DNA of 64,000 bases from Isoetes taiwanensis (taxonomy: Eukaryota; Streptophyta; Lycopodiopsida; Isoetales; Isoetaceae): assembly GCA_021234155.1 (NCBI GenBank), contig JAJEKV010000032.1, positions 11,664,099 through 11,728,098 on the forward strand. Direction: 5' to 3'. The notes beneath the pieces are model-generated. The model was not told where the DNA came from. It saw only the letters and a program-made list of their open reading frames with translations, and made no database searches. Positions 1-10,095 of this stretch are shown here, in pieces (the first letter of the stretch is position 1; the number at the start of each line of letters is the position of its first letter). Position numbers and translations under genes: made by a program.

Positions 1-1358
1 CCATCGTGGTTTTGCCACCGCATATCAGGCAGGAAAGAGCCACCAATTCGAACTAGCCCAGGCCGGATGATTTTCCGGCAGTCTTACCTGATCGATAGGA
101 GGTCGCCACGTGGCCTTGCCACATTGGCGAGGAGCCCTTCAAGATTAGGAGGCAGCACAATCTGTGACAGGCCGGAAGGCTGCAGAAGAGAAGGGATCCG
201 ATTTTCAGAAGAAGGGATAGGCGATTCGAATGTGAAGAATTTGGTTTATGATCTACTGAACTAGAGTTGCAGCAGAGAAGCTTTACTTCGGTAAGTCCTA
301 GGTTGGATGCAATCCGGTTGTGACCCTTTGGGCAAGCTAACTATAATGAATACAGTGGGTAAAGGATTACCGTAACTTTAAGGCTTCATGGTAACTGGTG
401 TGGGCTTGCACCCTGGAACCAGAGCTAAACCTTAAACCAAAACTTTACGAATTGCTAAACCCCTTCCTCACAAAAGATCGGTAGAATAAGCTGAGTTAAG
501 CTTGGGATGCTTACCCAGTTCTGGCGGGGCAGCAGGGTGAGTAGCAACCAAGAGGCTGCTGGCCGGTGGTGCTTTACGGAGCTGTCGGACCTCTTTCTTC
601 TAATGCCCTCTGTCCTGTATTGAAGCAAGTGTCAACTTGTTTCATTAGGAGACCTCTTATCACTGGGGAGATGGATGCTTAGTGCTGGTATGGGACAATA
701 CTAAGTGACCATCAACAGCCTAGTGCTATAAGAGTGTCTTCCTTTACTCTATATATATGATTGGATATCGTGAGCTCTATATGACCATTTATGCAGAGCA
801 GATAAGCACTGAGTGCTTATCATAAGGGAGTTTTATGCATGCATATGGTTAGATAAGCGTGGCTTGTCTAAATAGGAACTAGAGGTACTGGTGAGATGAA
901 GGTTGTCACTGGTATGGGATGGTGGTAGGTGGAACTAACAGTCTAGTGACCTAGGTTCTTGTGATGTTTGCAGTTTCTCCCTTACTTTGGATCCACCAGC
1001 GCGGGACTTCTAGATGACGTACTATCTAGATATGGCAGGGTGTGTCTGCTTGGCAGATGCTATGGTGCGTGTGGTGGATTCCATATGTGTGTACTTGCAG
1101 TTTGTCAGTCATTGCTTCATGTTGACACTACTGGATAACTCTTATGCATGTTACTAACACGCGGAAGCTTGTGCAGGCTGTTTGATAGCTGGCGGAGCAT
1201 ACGTGTGTGTATAGTTATCTTATGTTGTCGTCTTGTTATTTGTATACATGGCTTTTATGTATATAGCCTTGTGGGAGGCAGTATTTGTTCTGTGTAGTCT
1301 GTTGGTTTGATGTGAATACAGATCAAAATTTTTGGTACTAAAATTTTGGTTCGTAACA
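1..1358 (+). repeat. Ty3/gypsy LTR, 5' copy, left end outside window
   Basis: This is noncoding sequence ending in AACA at 1358. One base later comes a primer-binding-site-like stretch (1360-1372) that differs at three positions from the canonical TGGTATCAGAGCC complementary to initiator Met tRNA. A decayed gag gene begins about 30 bases further on, the normal order for an LTR retrotransposon. The length of at least 1.36 kb suits the long LTRs of plant gypsy elements. The 5' boundary is not in the window, so the TG start cannot be checked. The short open frame near 67-264 resembles no protein I know and is probably chance. Confidence 0.7.
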
Positions 1359-1389
1359 TTAATATCAGGGCCTGAGGTGCGTAGCGGAG

Positions 1390-2440
1390 ATGGAGTACAG
1401 CGAGACTAGTGCAGACACGCATACTATAGCAGGGCAGGCGACTCCTATGGAGGAGGAACCTGACGTATGGAGGCCAGCTGCTCACGTATAGAGTGAGGAC
1501 TTGCTGGGTGTGTAGCAGAGCCTCAAGGCAGTATTAGACACTCAGACTGCTATGAGAACTGTATTAGAGACCCTTGCTGGCACGGATAGCCATGGAAATT
1601 CTGCGGAGAAGGGGAAGCCTCCGATAGTAGTGGTGGTGGACTCGGATGTACCTCGTGCCAGTGCTGTTGTGAAGCAGTCACTAAAGAGTTCCAGCTTGAG
1701 CAAGAAGGATATACGCAGTCTCGAACGCACAAAGATTTCGAATTGGGATGGGAAAGGCACTGCTGAGAAGGCGATGGATTGGATTGACAAACTTGAGACC
1801 TTTTTTGAGGCTACCAATAAAGGTGATAAGGCGCAGTTGTTTATTGCACAGATGCAGATGAAATCGGACGCCTATAATTGGTGGAATGGTCCTACCATGA
1901 AGAAAGAGATGAATACCTGGTCTGATTTCAGGAAGTACTTTATTGGAGAGTATGCACCTCAGCATGATGCTCGTGATGCGCTTGAGAAGCTGTGGTACTG
2001 TAAGCAGACAGGTTCTCTTAGTGCTTATATCAATAAGGTACGGGGTTATATCCACAGGGTTGGAGACTTGTCCGAGCCTCGGCAGGTTGATTTCTTCCTA
2101 GGTGGCCTATCCAATGTTGCTCTCAAGAAACAAATAATCAGGTTGAAGCCCAAGGATTTTGAGAGGGCGACAATGTTGGCTTGTCAGCTTGGGGAGGAGG
2201 ACGAGTCCTTTAAGAAGACGTCTTTAGAAGTTCTCAAAGAAGAAAAACAGGTATTTCAAAAAGAAAAAGTCTGAACAGCCTAAGCCTAAGTCTGCAAGTG
2301 GAGAGTCCAAGAAGCGTAAGGCGGACTCTAAGTCCACTGGTCCCGGAAAGGGGATTTTCTACTATAGATGTGGAGAGTCTGGGCACATTAGTCGTGAATG
2401 CTCTCAGCCACAGAACAAGAAAGCTGATAACAGGAAAGCA
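1390..2440 (+). pseudogene. gag: gypsy gag (capsid and nucleocapsid), decayed
   Basis: The likely start is the ATG at 1390. The same frame then meets two in-frame TAG codons before an open stretch from 1552 to 2274. That stretch has the retrotransposon gag core: a WDG...W..KLE..F segment, WWNG, FRKYFIGEYAP and FFLGGLS. A frameshift near 2250 leads into a basic linker and a nucleocapsid knuckle at about 2365-2400. The knuckle reads FYYRCGESGHISREC, so the first zinc ligand of the CX2CX4HX4C pattern has become Tyr. Nonsense codons, the frameshift and the lost Cys show a dead gene. In a live element this protein would form the particle core and bind RNA. Confidence 0.9.
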
Positions 2441-2443
2441 AAT

Positions 2444-2860
2444 ATGACTGAAAATGCTGAAGAAGTATTGGAATCTAAGACGGTTTTGGCCATTGCCATG
2501 GAAAAGCTGTGCGTGCTGGATAAGCCCGCAAGCAAGGACATCATGGATATGTTTGCTGGATGGGTTATTAGATTCTTGGAAAGGATCATGGGCCAAAACG
2601 TTGTAGTGTTGTTGGATTGTGGCTCTTCTGACATGCTTATCTCTTCTAAGTTGGTGGAAACTGCACCTACCTTGTGTAAAGACTAATAAGTACAAGTTTT
2701 GTAAACGATTCTCAGGTGGAGGATTGTAAAGCTGTTGGGGTGCCCTTGAACATTCAAGACTACCAGGAAAAGCTTGATTTTGACCTCTTGGATATTGGCC
2801 GGTATGATGTGATGCTGGGGATAATATGGTTGCAGTGAGTTAAGCCTACTGCAATAGATT
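2444..2860 (+). pseudogene. gypsy aspartic protease region, decayed
   Basis: An 80-residue open piece carries VVLLDCGSSDMLIS, matching the Ty3-type aspartic protease signature around the catalytic Asp. Asp is kept, but the usual DSG/DTG triplet is DCG. After a stop at 2684 a second frame (about 2730-2840) reads LLDIGRYDVMLGI, the usual C-terminal part of this domain, ending in another stop. In a live element it would cut the Gag-Pol polyprotein. It lies between gag and reverse transcriptase, as expected for this superfamily. Confidence 0.8.
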
Positions 2861-3523
2861 CGAACACTCATCAGGTGACGCTGAAGCACGATGGGCGTGA
2901 GATCTATTTTCAAGGGAGTCCTTTGATGGGAGCTTCCAAGATCGTGTCGTCGCTTTAGGTCAAGAAACTTGTACGTAAATCTTCCAATCAATGTTTTCTT
3001 TTATTTATTGATGAATGTTATCCTACTTTTGAGTAATGATAGTGAGGTCATGGAGAATTCAAAAGGCTAGAGAGAATTGCAGGATCTGTTGTGTGAGGAT
3101 ATGTTCCCCGAGGAACTACCTGAAGGCCTGCCACCTAGTAGAGAGATTCAACATGAGATTGATTTAGAGCCTGGATCCAAACCTGTGTTTCGTAGCCCTT
3201 ATAGATTGTTCATATTGAAACAAGAAGAGGTAAGGACGCAGGTCCATGAGTTGTTAGCCAAAGGGTTTGTGAGGCCTTGCAAATCCCCTTATGGTGCTCC
3301 TGTCATTCTAGTAAAAGACAAAGGATGGATCAATGTCGATGTGCATTGATTATCGTGCCTTTGAATAAGATCATGATCATTAGGTACCCTTTTGCCTAGG
3401 ATTGATAAGATTATGGATAGATCAATAGGAGGTAAATATTTTTCTAAGTTGGATTTGCGTAGTGGTTATCACCAGATAAGGGTGAAGGAGTCAGATGTAC
3501 ATAAGACTACCTTCAGGACCACT

Positions 3524-3698
3524 TTTGGTCATTTTGAATTTCTTTTTTTTTTTTCTTTTTTTTTAATTGAAGGCATGGTTGGTGGGACTTGCATCCACCC
3601 ACATCCACCCGATAGTAGCCAGTGGGTTTTGAACCCTGGTGGGGATCACTCCAATCCAAGGCCTTACCACTAGACCACCCTTTGGTCATTTTGAATTT
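3524..3698 (-). mobile_element. tRNA-derived SINE with 18-bp target duplication
   Basis: The insert at 3542-3680 is flanked by direct repeats TTTGGTCATTTTGAATTT (3524-3541 and 3681-3698). Read on the minus strand it starts with a polymerase III A-box-like TGGTCTAGTGGTAAGG. A B-box-like GGTTCAAAACCC follows, then a body, and it ends in an oligo(A) tract seen on the plus strand as T-rich sequence (3541-3564). It interrupts the RT reading frame, which continues correctly when the insert and one repeat are left out. A shorter relative lies at 18574-18655. Confidence 0.9.
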
Positions 3699-4057
3699 TT
3701 GGTGATGCCTTTTGGACTAACAAATGCGCCTGCTACTTTTTCCAAAATGATGAATGAGGTTTTTGCAGAATGTCTTAATACTTTTATTGAAGTATTCTTA
3801 GATGATACCATGGTGTATAGTAAAACCTTAGATGAGCATTTGGATCATTTGCGTTCTGTGCTAACTCTGCTCAGACAGCATAACTTGTATGCAAAGATGT
3901 CAAAGTGTGAATTTATGAAAGCACAGGTGGAATATTTGGGCCATGTTGTATCTGCAGAGGGTGTAGCTGTGGATCCCAAGAAGACGGAGGCAATTCAGTC
4001 TTGGCCTGTGCCAAAAAATGTATCTGAGTTGCGTAGTTTCTTGGGACTGACCAGTTA

Positions 4058-4823
4058 TTATCGTACAGGAATAGGTTCTGTACGTACGAAATCTAAATTC
4101 CTGACGTATAAAGTTAAAAAATACGTATTTTTTTGAAAAAAATATATTTTACGTTTTTTTTAGTCGCCGGCTGGAAAAAAAAATTCGCGTACACGAAACC
4201 TTCTAAACCGCGTACGCAAAAGTTTTTTTACGTACACGAAACAGTAAAAACCGCGTACGTGAAAAAAAAAAATTATTATTATTTTTTTTTTTGCATTCTC
4301 GTACGTGCTTTATACTGTTTCGCGTATGCGAAAAAGCTTTCGCGTACACGGTTTAGAAGATTTCGCGTATGCGATTTTCGAATTTCAAATTTGTAAAAAA
4401 GATTTTTTTATTTATTTATTTTTTTGCGTACGCGAAAAAAGTTTCGTGTACGCGGTTTAGAAGGTTTCGTGTAAGCGAAATTCAAATTTCAAATTCGTAA
4501 GCAAAAAAAAATTCATTTTTTTTTTCGCGTACGCAATTTTCAATGTTTCACGTACGCGAAAGTTTTTTTCCTTACGCGAAACAGTATAAACCGTGTATGC
4601 GAATTTTTTTTTTTCGCGTATGCCGTTTTTACTGTTTCGCGTACGCGAAAAAACTTTCGCGTACGCGCTTTAGCTCTTTTCGCATATGCAAAAATCTTCC
4701 GACGCCGGAATTGTTTTTTGCCGTATTTTTTACGTATTATATGACAAAATTATGCCGTATCATACGAATAATACGTATTGCGTATAAAATGTATGGAGTA
4801 TTGAACCTATCCCTGTTATCGTA
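4058..4823. mobile_element. non-autonomous hAT element, 750 bp, 8-bp target duplication
   Basis: The element at 4066-4815 is bounded by TTATCGTA on both sides (4058-4065, 4816-4823). Its ends are inverted: it starts CAGGAATAGGTTC and ends GAACCTATCCCTG, one mismatch in 13. An 8-bp duplication with CAGGG-like ends is diagnostic of the hAT superfamily. There is no transposase gene. The interior is AT-rich and holds well over a dozen copies, in both orientations, of a short palindromic motif (CGCGTACGCGAAA and variants), like the subterminal binding repeats of hAT elements. The short open frames at 4133-4396 and 4543-4824 only read through these repeats. Confidence 0.93.
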
Positions 4824-4924
4824 GATTTATCTGGAAGTTTGCCAAGATTGCAGTTGCTTTGACCATGTTATTGAAAACTAACGTCCATTGGCAATGAACA
4901 GCGAAGCAGCAACAGGCAATAGAT

Positions 4925-5383
4925 ATGCTGAAGAGGTTGTTGACTTCAGCACCTATTCTGTTGATTTCAGACATGAGTAAACCTTATGAGGTGGTGCACA
5001 GATGCATGTGGTTATGCAATTGGTGTTGTTCTCACTCATGCAGGATGGTAGGGTGGTGGCGTACAAAAGTCGCCAATTCAATGCTGCGGAGAAGAACTAT
5101 TCCACCTATGAGCAGGAGTTACTGGCAATGGTTCATGCGTTCAAAGTCTGGAAACATTATCTTTGCAACAAGTGTAAGTCTGTGGTCTATACCGATCATA
5201 AACCGCTGAAATTCCTGCAAAGCCAGGCTGGGGTAAGTCCAAGGCAAGCAAGGTGGTTGGACTTTCGTTCTCAATTTCATTTTCATGTTGAACATCTTCC
5301 CCGGAAAAAGAATCCTGTTGTTGATGCCCTTTCCAGGGTTTGGGAAGTAAATGTGATGGTTCAATGCGAAATTGCTTTGGTGT
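4925..5383 (+). pseudogene. gypsy RNase H domain, up to insertion point
   Basis: The segment MLKRLLTSAPILLISD leads into the RNase H domain. After a frameshift near 5000 it reads VVAYKSRQFNAAEKNYSTYEQELLAMV, VVYTDHKPLKF, SPRQARWLDF and VDALSRVWEV, all typical of gypsy RNase H. Left of the frameshift the expected DAS active-site region is damaged. The domain degrades the RNA strand during reverse transcription in live elements. The frame stops at 5383, where a LINE was inserted. It resumes with the correct phase at 27623. Confidence 0.9.
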
Positions 5384-5980
5384 GAGATTGATTGCTGACC
5401 TAGGTGGCTGGGGGAGATGTGGGAGCTCAGGATGGCGGGAGCGCAGGCGGAACCCCTCGACCCTAAACCATGAAACTCTTCACGATTCTGATCCAAGGAG
5501 AGAGATTCTCTTGTGGATGGCTTGAAGGAGAGAGCGCATGGCTATGGGAGAGTTTGGTGTACAACAGATTCTTCCCTGAAGAATCATTTACACCTATCTT
5601 TTCTGTTGTTCCTCAATCGGAGGTTTTGCTTCTTAAATCTTGGCTGGGTGAGTTCGTTGGTGATAGAAATGCTAGTGCTGCTGGTGTCTTCCATACGCAT
5701 TGCTCATGGACAGATAGCAGAATAGTTGTGAAAGTTTACAGTTAGGGTTGTCGATAGCTTAGCAGTGTAGTGAAAATTCAGAAAACATTAAAAAAATAGA
5801 AAAAAAAAGAAAAAGATTCGTTGGGAACTGTGAAACAGGGGACAGGGTTGTCTGGGAATGTACAACAGTTGGGACAGATGGGACTGGTCTTGGGAAATAT
5901 GCAGAAAGGGGCAGATTTAGGGGAAAAAGTGGCAGCAGTAACGGGCATTAGAGGTTTGGTGGAGTCTATTAATGCCCTTG
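5384..5980 (+). pseudogene. LINE 5' end and start of ORF1
   Basis: This region starts right after the target repeat with about 85 bases of leader. An open frame then runs from the ATG at 5470 (MKLFTILIQGERFSCGWLEG, FFPEESFTPIFSVVPQSEV, SWLGEFVGDRNASAAG). A homologous stretch, SWLEEFVGSGAFAPAGKF followed by HCDW, occurs on the minus strand at about 42440-42640. There it lies directly upstream of the ORF1 of the LINE at 37480-42700, which identifies this piece as LINE ORF1. A stop at 5743 and a further open piece (5821 to about 5980) suggest decay. The right limit is approximate. Beyond it nothing LINE-like is seen until 26465. Confidence 0.75.
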
Positions 5981-7255
5981 TAAGCCCTTCCCAAATTTGG
6001 ATTTTAGTTGGTACCCGAACCTGCAGGTATGGGCAAAAAGCCCCCACGAACCTTAACCGAACCTCAGCCCTGGAGCAACCGAACCTGGTAAACGTCATTA
6101 TTACTTGTTGTTTTACTCATTACGCCTAAATCCCTCCTCCCCCCACCTTCCCACCGAACTGAAGCTACAAGGAGTAGCTTCGAGCGGGACACCTCAAGAA
6201 TGCCTCAATTGGGCGCCAAAGCTTTGGAGGGCATTTCGAATTTAGTTTTGATGTCAATCCTCGCCCAAATCCGAAGGAATTCTCTAGTTTTCCTTCATTA
6301 TTTTTGAAGAATTGCATCAATTTGTCGCCGGACTGTGGAGCTCGGAAAGCGATCACGCGACTCTAAATTCGATCTATGGCAGAGGTAACTGTTCTATTAA
6401 TTTCGGGCAATGACAATGAGTAATTCTTTTTTGAATACAGAAACTGAAAGGCCAATTCCGGGTGGAGGTGCCCAAGAACTGCTTGCCCTACAAAAATCAA
6501 TATAATCGAAAGGAATAGGTCGATGAGAATGCTCTTGAGCTTCGGTGCAATGAATATTGATCTACGGGCGGCGTGGGGAATCAGTATCCCATCGATCGAT
6601 CACCGAAGACATCCACGAATTTCATTCTCCATCGGGGCTTATTCATTTTGCCTGTAAGGGTAATCAAGGTCTGCTTGGCTATTGCAATAATATTTCAAGT
6701 AATTCTGATGTGCATTTGAGAACAATGTACAATCAATTGTGTGGAGTGCATTGCAATATGGTAGCACACTGTAATTACCTCCAACAGTGTAACTATTTCT
6801 TAACCAACAGGTCTAAGAATACAGAAGAACTGCAAGCTTCCAATCAAAGGTTGCATATGTAGCATTATAACAGGGGGTTTTTTTGTGATTTTATACGCTT
6901 TTTGGCATGGTTTTTATATGATTTCATGGGCGTATTGCGCGAGGCATACTAATCAGTATATCTAGAGTGCACTCCCCATTTTTATTGTCTAAATTCCATA
7001 TCCCCAATGGTTTACTCCCTTTGATTTTTATTTTTATTTTTATTATTTTTATTTTCACTTTAGGGTTATTTTAGGGTTAGCCCATTTTGCTGTTTGGGGC
7101 TTTTAATGTTTCAGGCCCTTTTCTTTTCCATTGGCGGAGTCAAAGCATCTCGGTGCAGATAGCCTATGGCGGTGAGCGGCCTCCTGTTGCACTCTCTATC
7201 CACTGTTGAGGTGTCTTAGGAACGGTGTTTGCTTCAGTTCCGGTTCTAGCACTCT
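5981..7255. other. no gene recognised; possible transcript-like exons
   Basis: No known protein is seen. A CTCTAAATTCGATCT leader followed by ATGGCAGAG and a GT donor-like site (6376-6386) could be a first exon. An open stretch at 6557-6862 has no family I recognise. AT-rich sequence follows at 6870-7130. This may be the 5' region of the broken locus that carries the SSU72 exon at 8218, but that link is a guess. Confidence 0.3.
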
Positions 7256-7838
7256 ATGCATGCATGCGATCTGTCTTATGTAAGGCACAAAAGCAAGATA
7301 GCTACAAATTTGGTTGATGCATGCCGTGGAATCAGGATGAATGCTCTTCTAAGATTATCCTCTCTGCACAATGCCTGCGCCTTGTTGCCATGTAGGCAAA
7401 GGACATTAGGTCAAAATCATGAGTTGTGGCAGTGGCTGTGGAAGTGGAAGCTTAATCCTAGGGCACCAAAATCCAAGGAAATGGAGGAACGCATTGGGTC
7501 CAACGGGCCGCTGCAAGATGAGTTTCACGAAGTTGCAAATCGAAAGAACAGAAGGAACAGAGGTAGAGGGGGCCCTGGAGAAGGGCAACCATCACAGGAT
7601 GCCACATTCTCTCAAACAGGTATGGCAACACATAGATTTCCATAACCAGGAATACCTTCTTCGTGAAGCGGAACAATGGGGCCAAATTGCGCTTTCATTT
7701 GGTTGCACCACATTGTCTGCCCCATCCAGATATGGCAACCCAGTTTTACCAGCGTACAAGGGCACCAGCTCAAATTACACCCCTTCCTCAACATCAACCA
7801 TCAGCAGATGTCGTCATAGGAACCTTGTTGCCTTGTAA
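7256..7838 (+). other. exon-like open stretch of unknown product
   Basis: Overlapping frames are open. The best candidate (7256-7645) contains a basic, Gly-rich segment (NRKNRRNRGRGGPGEG) and ends near a GTATGG donor-like site after CTCAAACAG. A second stretch (7663-7840) is Gln/Pro-rich (MATQFYQRTRAPAQITPLPQ). I do not recognise either. They lie just upstream of the SSU72 exon and could belong to the same decayed transcript or to an unrelated gene. There is no continuous frame joining them. Confidence 0.3.
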
Positions 7839-8055
7839 AAGAAAATGTGGCGCTCATTCACGTTATTTACGCCTTCCTCCTTCAATTGTTGAAAGCCGGT
7901 TTTGGATTTATTTGAACATTTTACATGCGATTTCATTTTCAAGCTCGAAAAAGCAAATTTTCTGCTTCAAATAATGGATTCATTGGCAGATTACTTACGA
8001 GGTTTCGTTCTCAAGCTTGGGTGCAGTGCCTTTAACAGGAGCATCCCATCTTAAG

Positions 8056-8655
8056 TTTGGTGGAAAGGGTGGTGTCCCTGTTAGCATCTTCTAATGCAGA
8101 TAAGCAAATCTCTGGCACACAAATAATTGTCTGTGCGTTGCATACTCGTCGGCTTATCTTGTCCTTGAAATATATGTTTCTGTATTTTGATGCAATTCCC
8201 AGGTGGCTGCTTGCTGACCCATGCACTTTTAATGAAGCAGGGAATGGATGTGAGTTCTTATGGAACAGGGGCTCATGTAAAACTTCCTGGTCCTTCAATT
8301 CGAGAGCCAAATGTGTACTCTTTTGGCACTCCATATCAGTTGGCTCTGATTTACTGCAGCAGTTGCAGAAGCTTTCTTTTGAGATTTTGGATGCATTGGT
8401 TGTTCGGGGCATTCTCTCAGATAGTTTGGACATCCACATATGTAACCAAATATTAAAGGGATGCTGGACACCTCTGGTAGATTAAGTTTGATAGAAAGGG
8501 TGGTGTCCCTGTTAGCATCTTCTAATATAGATAAGCAAATCTCTGGCACACAAAAAACTGACTGTCTCTGGGCGTTGCATACTTCTCGGCTTATCTTGTC
8601 CTTGAAATATATGCTTCTGTATTTTGATACAGTTTCCAGGTGGCTGCTTGCTGAT
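8056..8655 (+). repeat. imperfect tandem duplication (8056-8218 and 8488-8655)
   Basis: Two blocks of about 165 bp are alike over their whole length. Both contain GGTGGTGTCCCTGTTAGC, AGCAAATCTCTGGCACACA, GGCTTATCTTGTCCTTGAAA and CCAGGTGGCTGCTTGCTGA. The offset is about 432 bp. The left block runs directly into an SSU72 exon; the right block diverges where that exon would begin. A local duplication of intron plus splice-acceptor region would explain this. The open frames across it are poor and differ between copies. Confidence 0.8.
8218..8338 (+). pseudogene. SSU72: SSU72 RNA polymerase II CTD phosphatase, single exon remnant
   Basis: One frame reads LTHALLMKQGMDVSSYGTG and then HVKLPGPSIREPNVYSFGTPY. 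This is the signature block of SSU72, a nuclear phosphatase that removes phosphate from Ser5 of the RNA polymerase II C-terminal repeat. The normal text just before it (catalytic CX5R loop, CSSNQNRS) is not seen nearby, nor is the rest of the roughly 190-residue protein. The sequence before it (CCCAGGTGGCTGCTTG) looks intronic. The exon is therefore a fragment. No matching downstream exons were found before 9300, so it is probably non-functional. Confidence 0.75.
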
Positions 8656-8799
8656 TGGACAAAAGCACTAGGACTTGTAAAGATGTCCCATAAGATGCCT
8701 GTCGAGAGTTCATTTCTTTCATATTCTGCCGCATTGGCATATAGGGTACTAGAGAGATCTCATGTCGTTGGACAACATGATTGATGAGCACATCTTTCA

Positions 8800-9304
8800 A
8801 CAACTATTGGATGTGAATTGCTCTACAAATACGTCTGCAAGTGGTGGTTTTTTGGGGACTGTTCACATGTTCACAGTTATCAGAAGTTGAGATTCGTTTT
8901 AAGGGATGTACTTGATGTATGGAGCAACAGGGCAATAAAGTCATTTGCGGAACTTATTTGTGAGAGGTACATGTTCTTGTTGTGTTGGAGTATATTAAAG
9001 AGTGTCCCTGTTTTTATGCTAGAAATTCCCATTTGATCCCATCAAAACCCCTTATGCCATTTGATCCCATCAAAACCCCTTATGCTAGTATTTGCATTGT
9101 TTTTATGATTTTTATATTCTATAGGCCCTAAGCTTTTTGTTCTTCAGAGATCTCACAAACATATAACAATATATAACAATAAACAATGATTATATGACTT
9201 TCTTTTTGGTTTGGTGCTAGATATTCACTCAAGGGAGTTTGGACTGTGTATATGTTGTATTGTTATAAATTTCTTATTTGTTTATTTGGTTTTGTTTTCT
9301 TTTG
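8800..9304. other. no gene; short direct repeat
   Basis: The stretch is AT-rich and no protein is recognised. A 29-bp unit containing CATTTGATCCCATCAAAACC is repeated once in tandem at about 9029-9085. An open frame at 8818-9036 (CKWWFFGDCSHVHSYQK) resembles nothing I know. Confidence 0.4.
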
Positions 9305-9490
9305 TTAGGGCCCGAAGGGCCAAAATTTTTTTTTAGTATAACTCCCAACACATAACTATCATTAACATTAATTGATACAAGCCATTGCATTCCACGCTTA
9401 AAAATAAAATTCCCCCTTAAACCCCCTTTGGTTTGGGTGCATATTCACACGGGGGGTTACGTAGGGCAGCGAGAGCCCCAAAAATATATT
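9305..9490 (+). repeat. terminal repeat of a transposase-bearing DNA transposon, copy 1
   Basis: The block starts with a small hairpin GGGCCCGAAGGGCC followed by AAAATTTTTT. It contains CCCTTAAACCCCCTTTGG and GTTACGTAGGGCAGCGAGAG. The same block, about 170 bp long and in the same order, is at 33659-33830, where its outer hairpin is GGCCCCGAAGGGGCC. In copy 1 a reading frame points away from the block (9742-10095, plus). In copy 2 a transposase frame points toward it (minus strand). The two blocks are therefore best read as opposite ends of one transposon family with long inverted terminal repeats. Confidence 0.7.
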
Positions 9491-9756
9491 TACAATACAT
9501 GTACAAAATTAATACCATTAAGTACATTCTCTCAAATCTTATAGTATTTTGCGAACTTTAATATACAGTATATAAAAACTTGTACATGCATACCCCACAA
9601 ACGAGGATCGCTATGTACAGTCCAGATCTTAGAATAAGCGGTGAATATGCCCATCCAACAGCTCTCGTTGCCCGAAGTAACCCCCCGTGTGAATATGCAC
9701 CCAAACCAAAGGGGGTTTAAGGGGGAATTTTATTTTTAAGCGTGGAATGCAATGGC
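9382..9756. repeat. foldback: 90-bp inverted arms around 200-bp spacer
   Basis: The sequence from GCCATTGCATTCCACGC through GGGGTTACGTAGGGC to GAGAGC (9382-9474) is repeated inverted at about 9666-9756, where GCTCTCGTTGCCC runs to GCGTGGAATGCAATGGC. The arms differ at a handful of positions, so this is an old but extensive dyad. It lies inside the terminal-repeat block and touches the start of the following reading frame. It may have formed by inverted duplication of the inner part of the terminal repeat. Confidence 0.85.
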
Positions 9757-10095
9757 TCTAGAAGAAGAATCCACGCTATTAAAAATCTGATGGATCCTAC
9801 TATGGCTGAAAAGAAGAAGAGAAAACCTTGTAATATGGCTAGTTTGTTGAAAAAGCTTGTAACTAAAGATGATGTTATAGATATGTTGAAGCTTCCTGGA
9901 GCTAACCATTTAAGAAAAGCTGTTGTTGAACAGATGCTTACTGAATTGGGAAAGAGTCAAAGTGCTGATAGCATGCAAGAATTATGTGACAATGTGGGTA
10001 TCAGTCGACAAGCTTACATTGCTCTCTTTAGATGTTTGCAGGATGGTATCAAGCAACAGGGTATTACGAAGACCATACTGCCAAGACTCAGTTGA
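9742..10095 (+). CDS. N-terminal part of a transposase-like protein (probable)
   Basis: The 117-residue frame (MDPTMAEKKKRKPCNMASLL, TKDDVIDMLKLPGANHLRKA, MQELCDNVGISRQAYIALF) is Lys-rich at the start and has a predicted helix-turn-helix-like stretch near its end (GISRQAYIALF). It begins immediately inside the foldback and terminal repeat. I infer it is the amino end of the transposase whose carboxyl part is seen next to the second terminal repeat at 33862-35080. The frame ends at a TGA. A further open frame overlapping it (9923-10189) suggests a frameshift or a splice site. No catalytic motif lies in this piece, so the assignment rests on position. Confidence 0.5.
   Translation: MECNGSRRRIHAIKNLMDPTMAEKKKRKPCNMASLLKKLVTKDDVIDMLKLPGANHLRKAVVEQMLTELGKSQSADSMQELCDNVGISRQAYIALFRCLQDGIKQQGITKTILPRLS

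Larger units (their letters stand above)
3062..5010 (+). pseudogene. gypsy reverse transcriptase, split by SINE and hAT insertions
   Basis: The RT begins near 3077 with the plant gypsy lead-in (FPEELPEGLPPSREIQHEID) and SPYGAPVILVKDK. It continues after a frameshift with [16 protein letters not shown] (about 3430-3480). A SINE interrupts it at 3542-3680, and the frame then resumes with MPFGLTNAPATF. The catalytic motif reads FLDDTMVYS, so both Asp residues are present although the usual first Tyr is Phe. A 750-bp hAT element at 4066-4815 splits the connection region between LRSFLGLTSYYR and the resumed RFIWKFAKIA. Without the two insertions and the frameshifts the order matches Ty3/gypsy RT. 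I infer one element hit by two later insertions. Confidence 0.92.

Noticed and set aside
67-264. Small gene at the left edge
   Set aside because: Lies inside an LTR and lacks any known domain.
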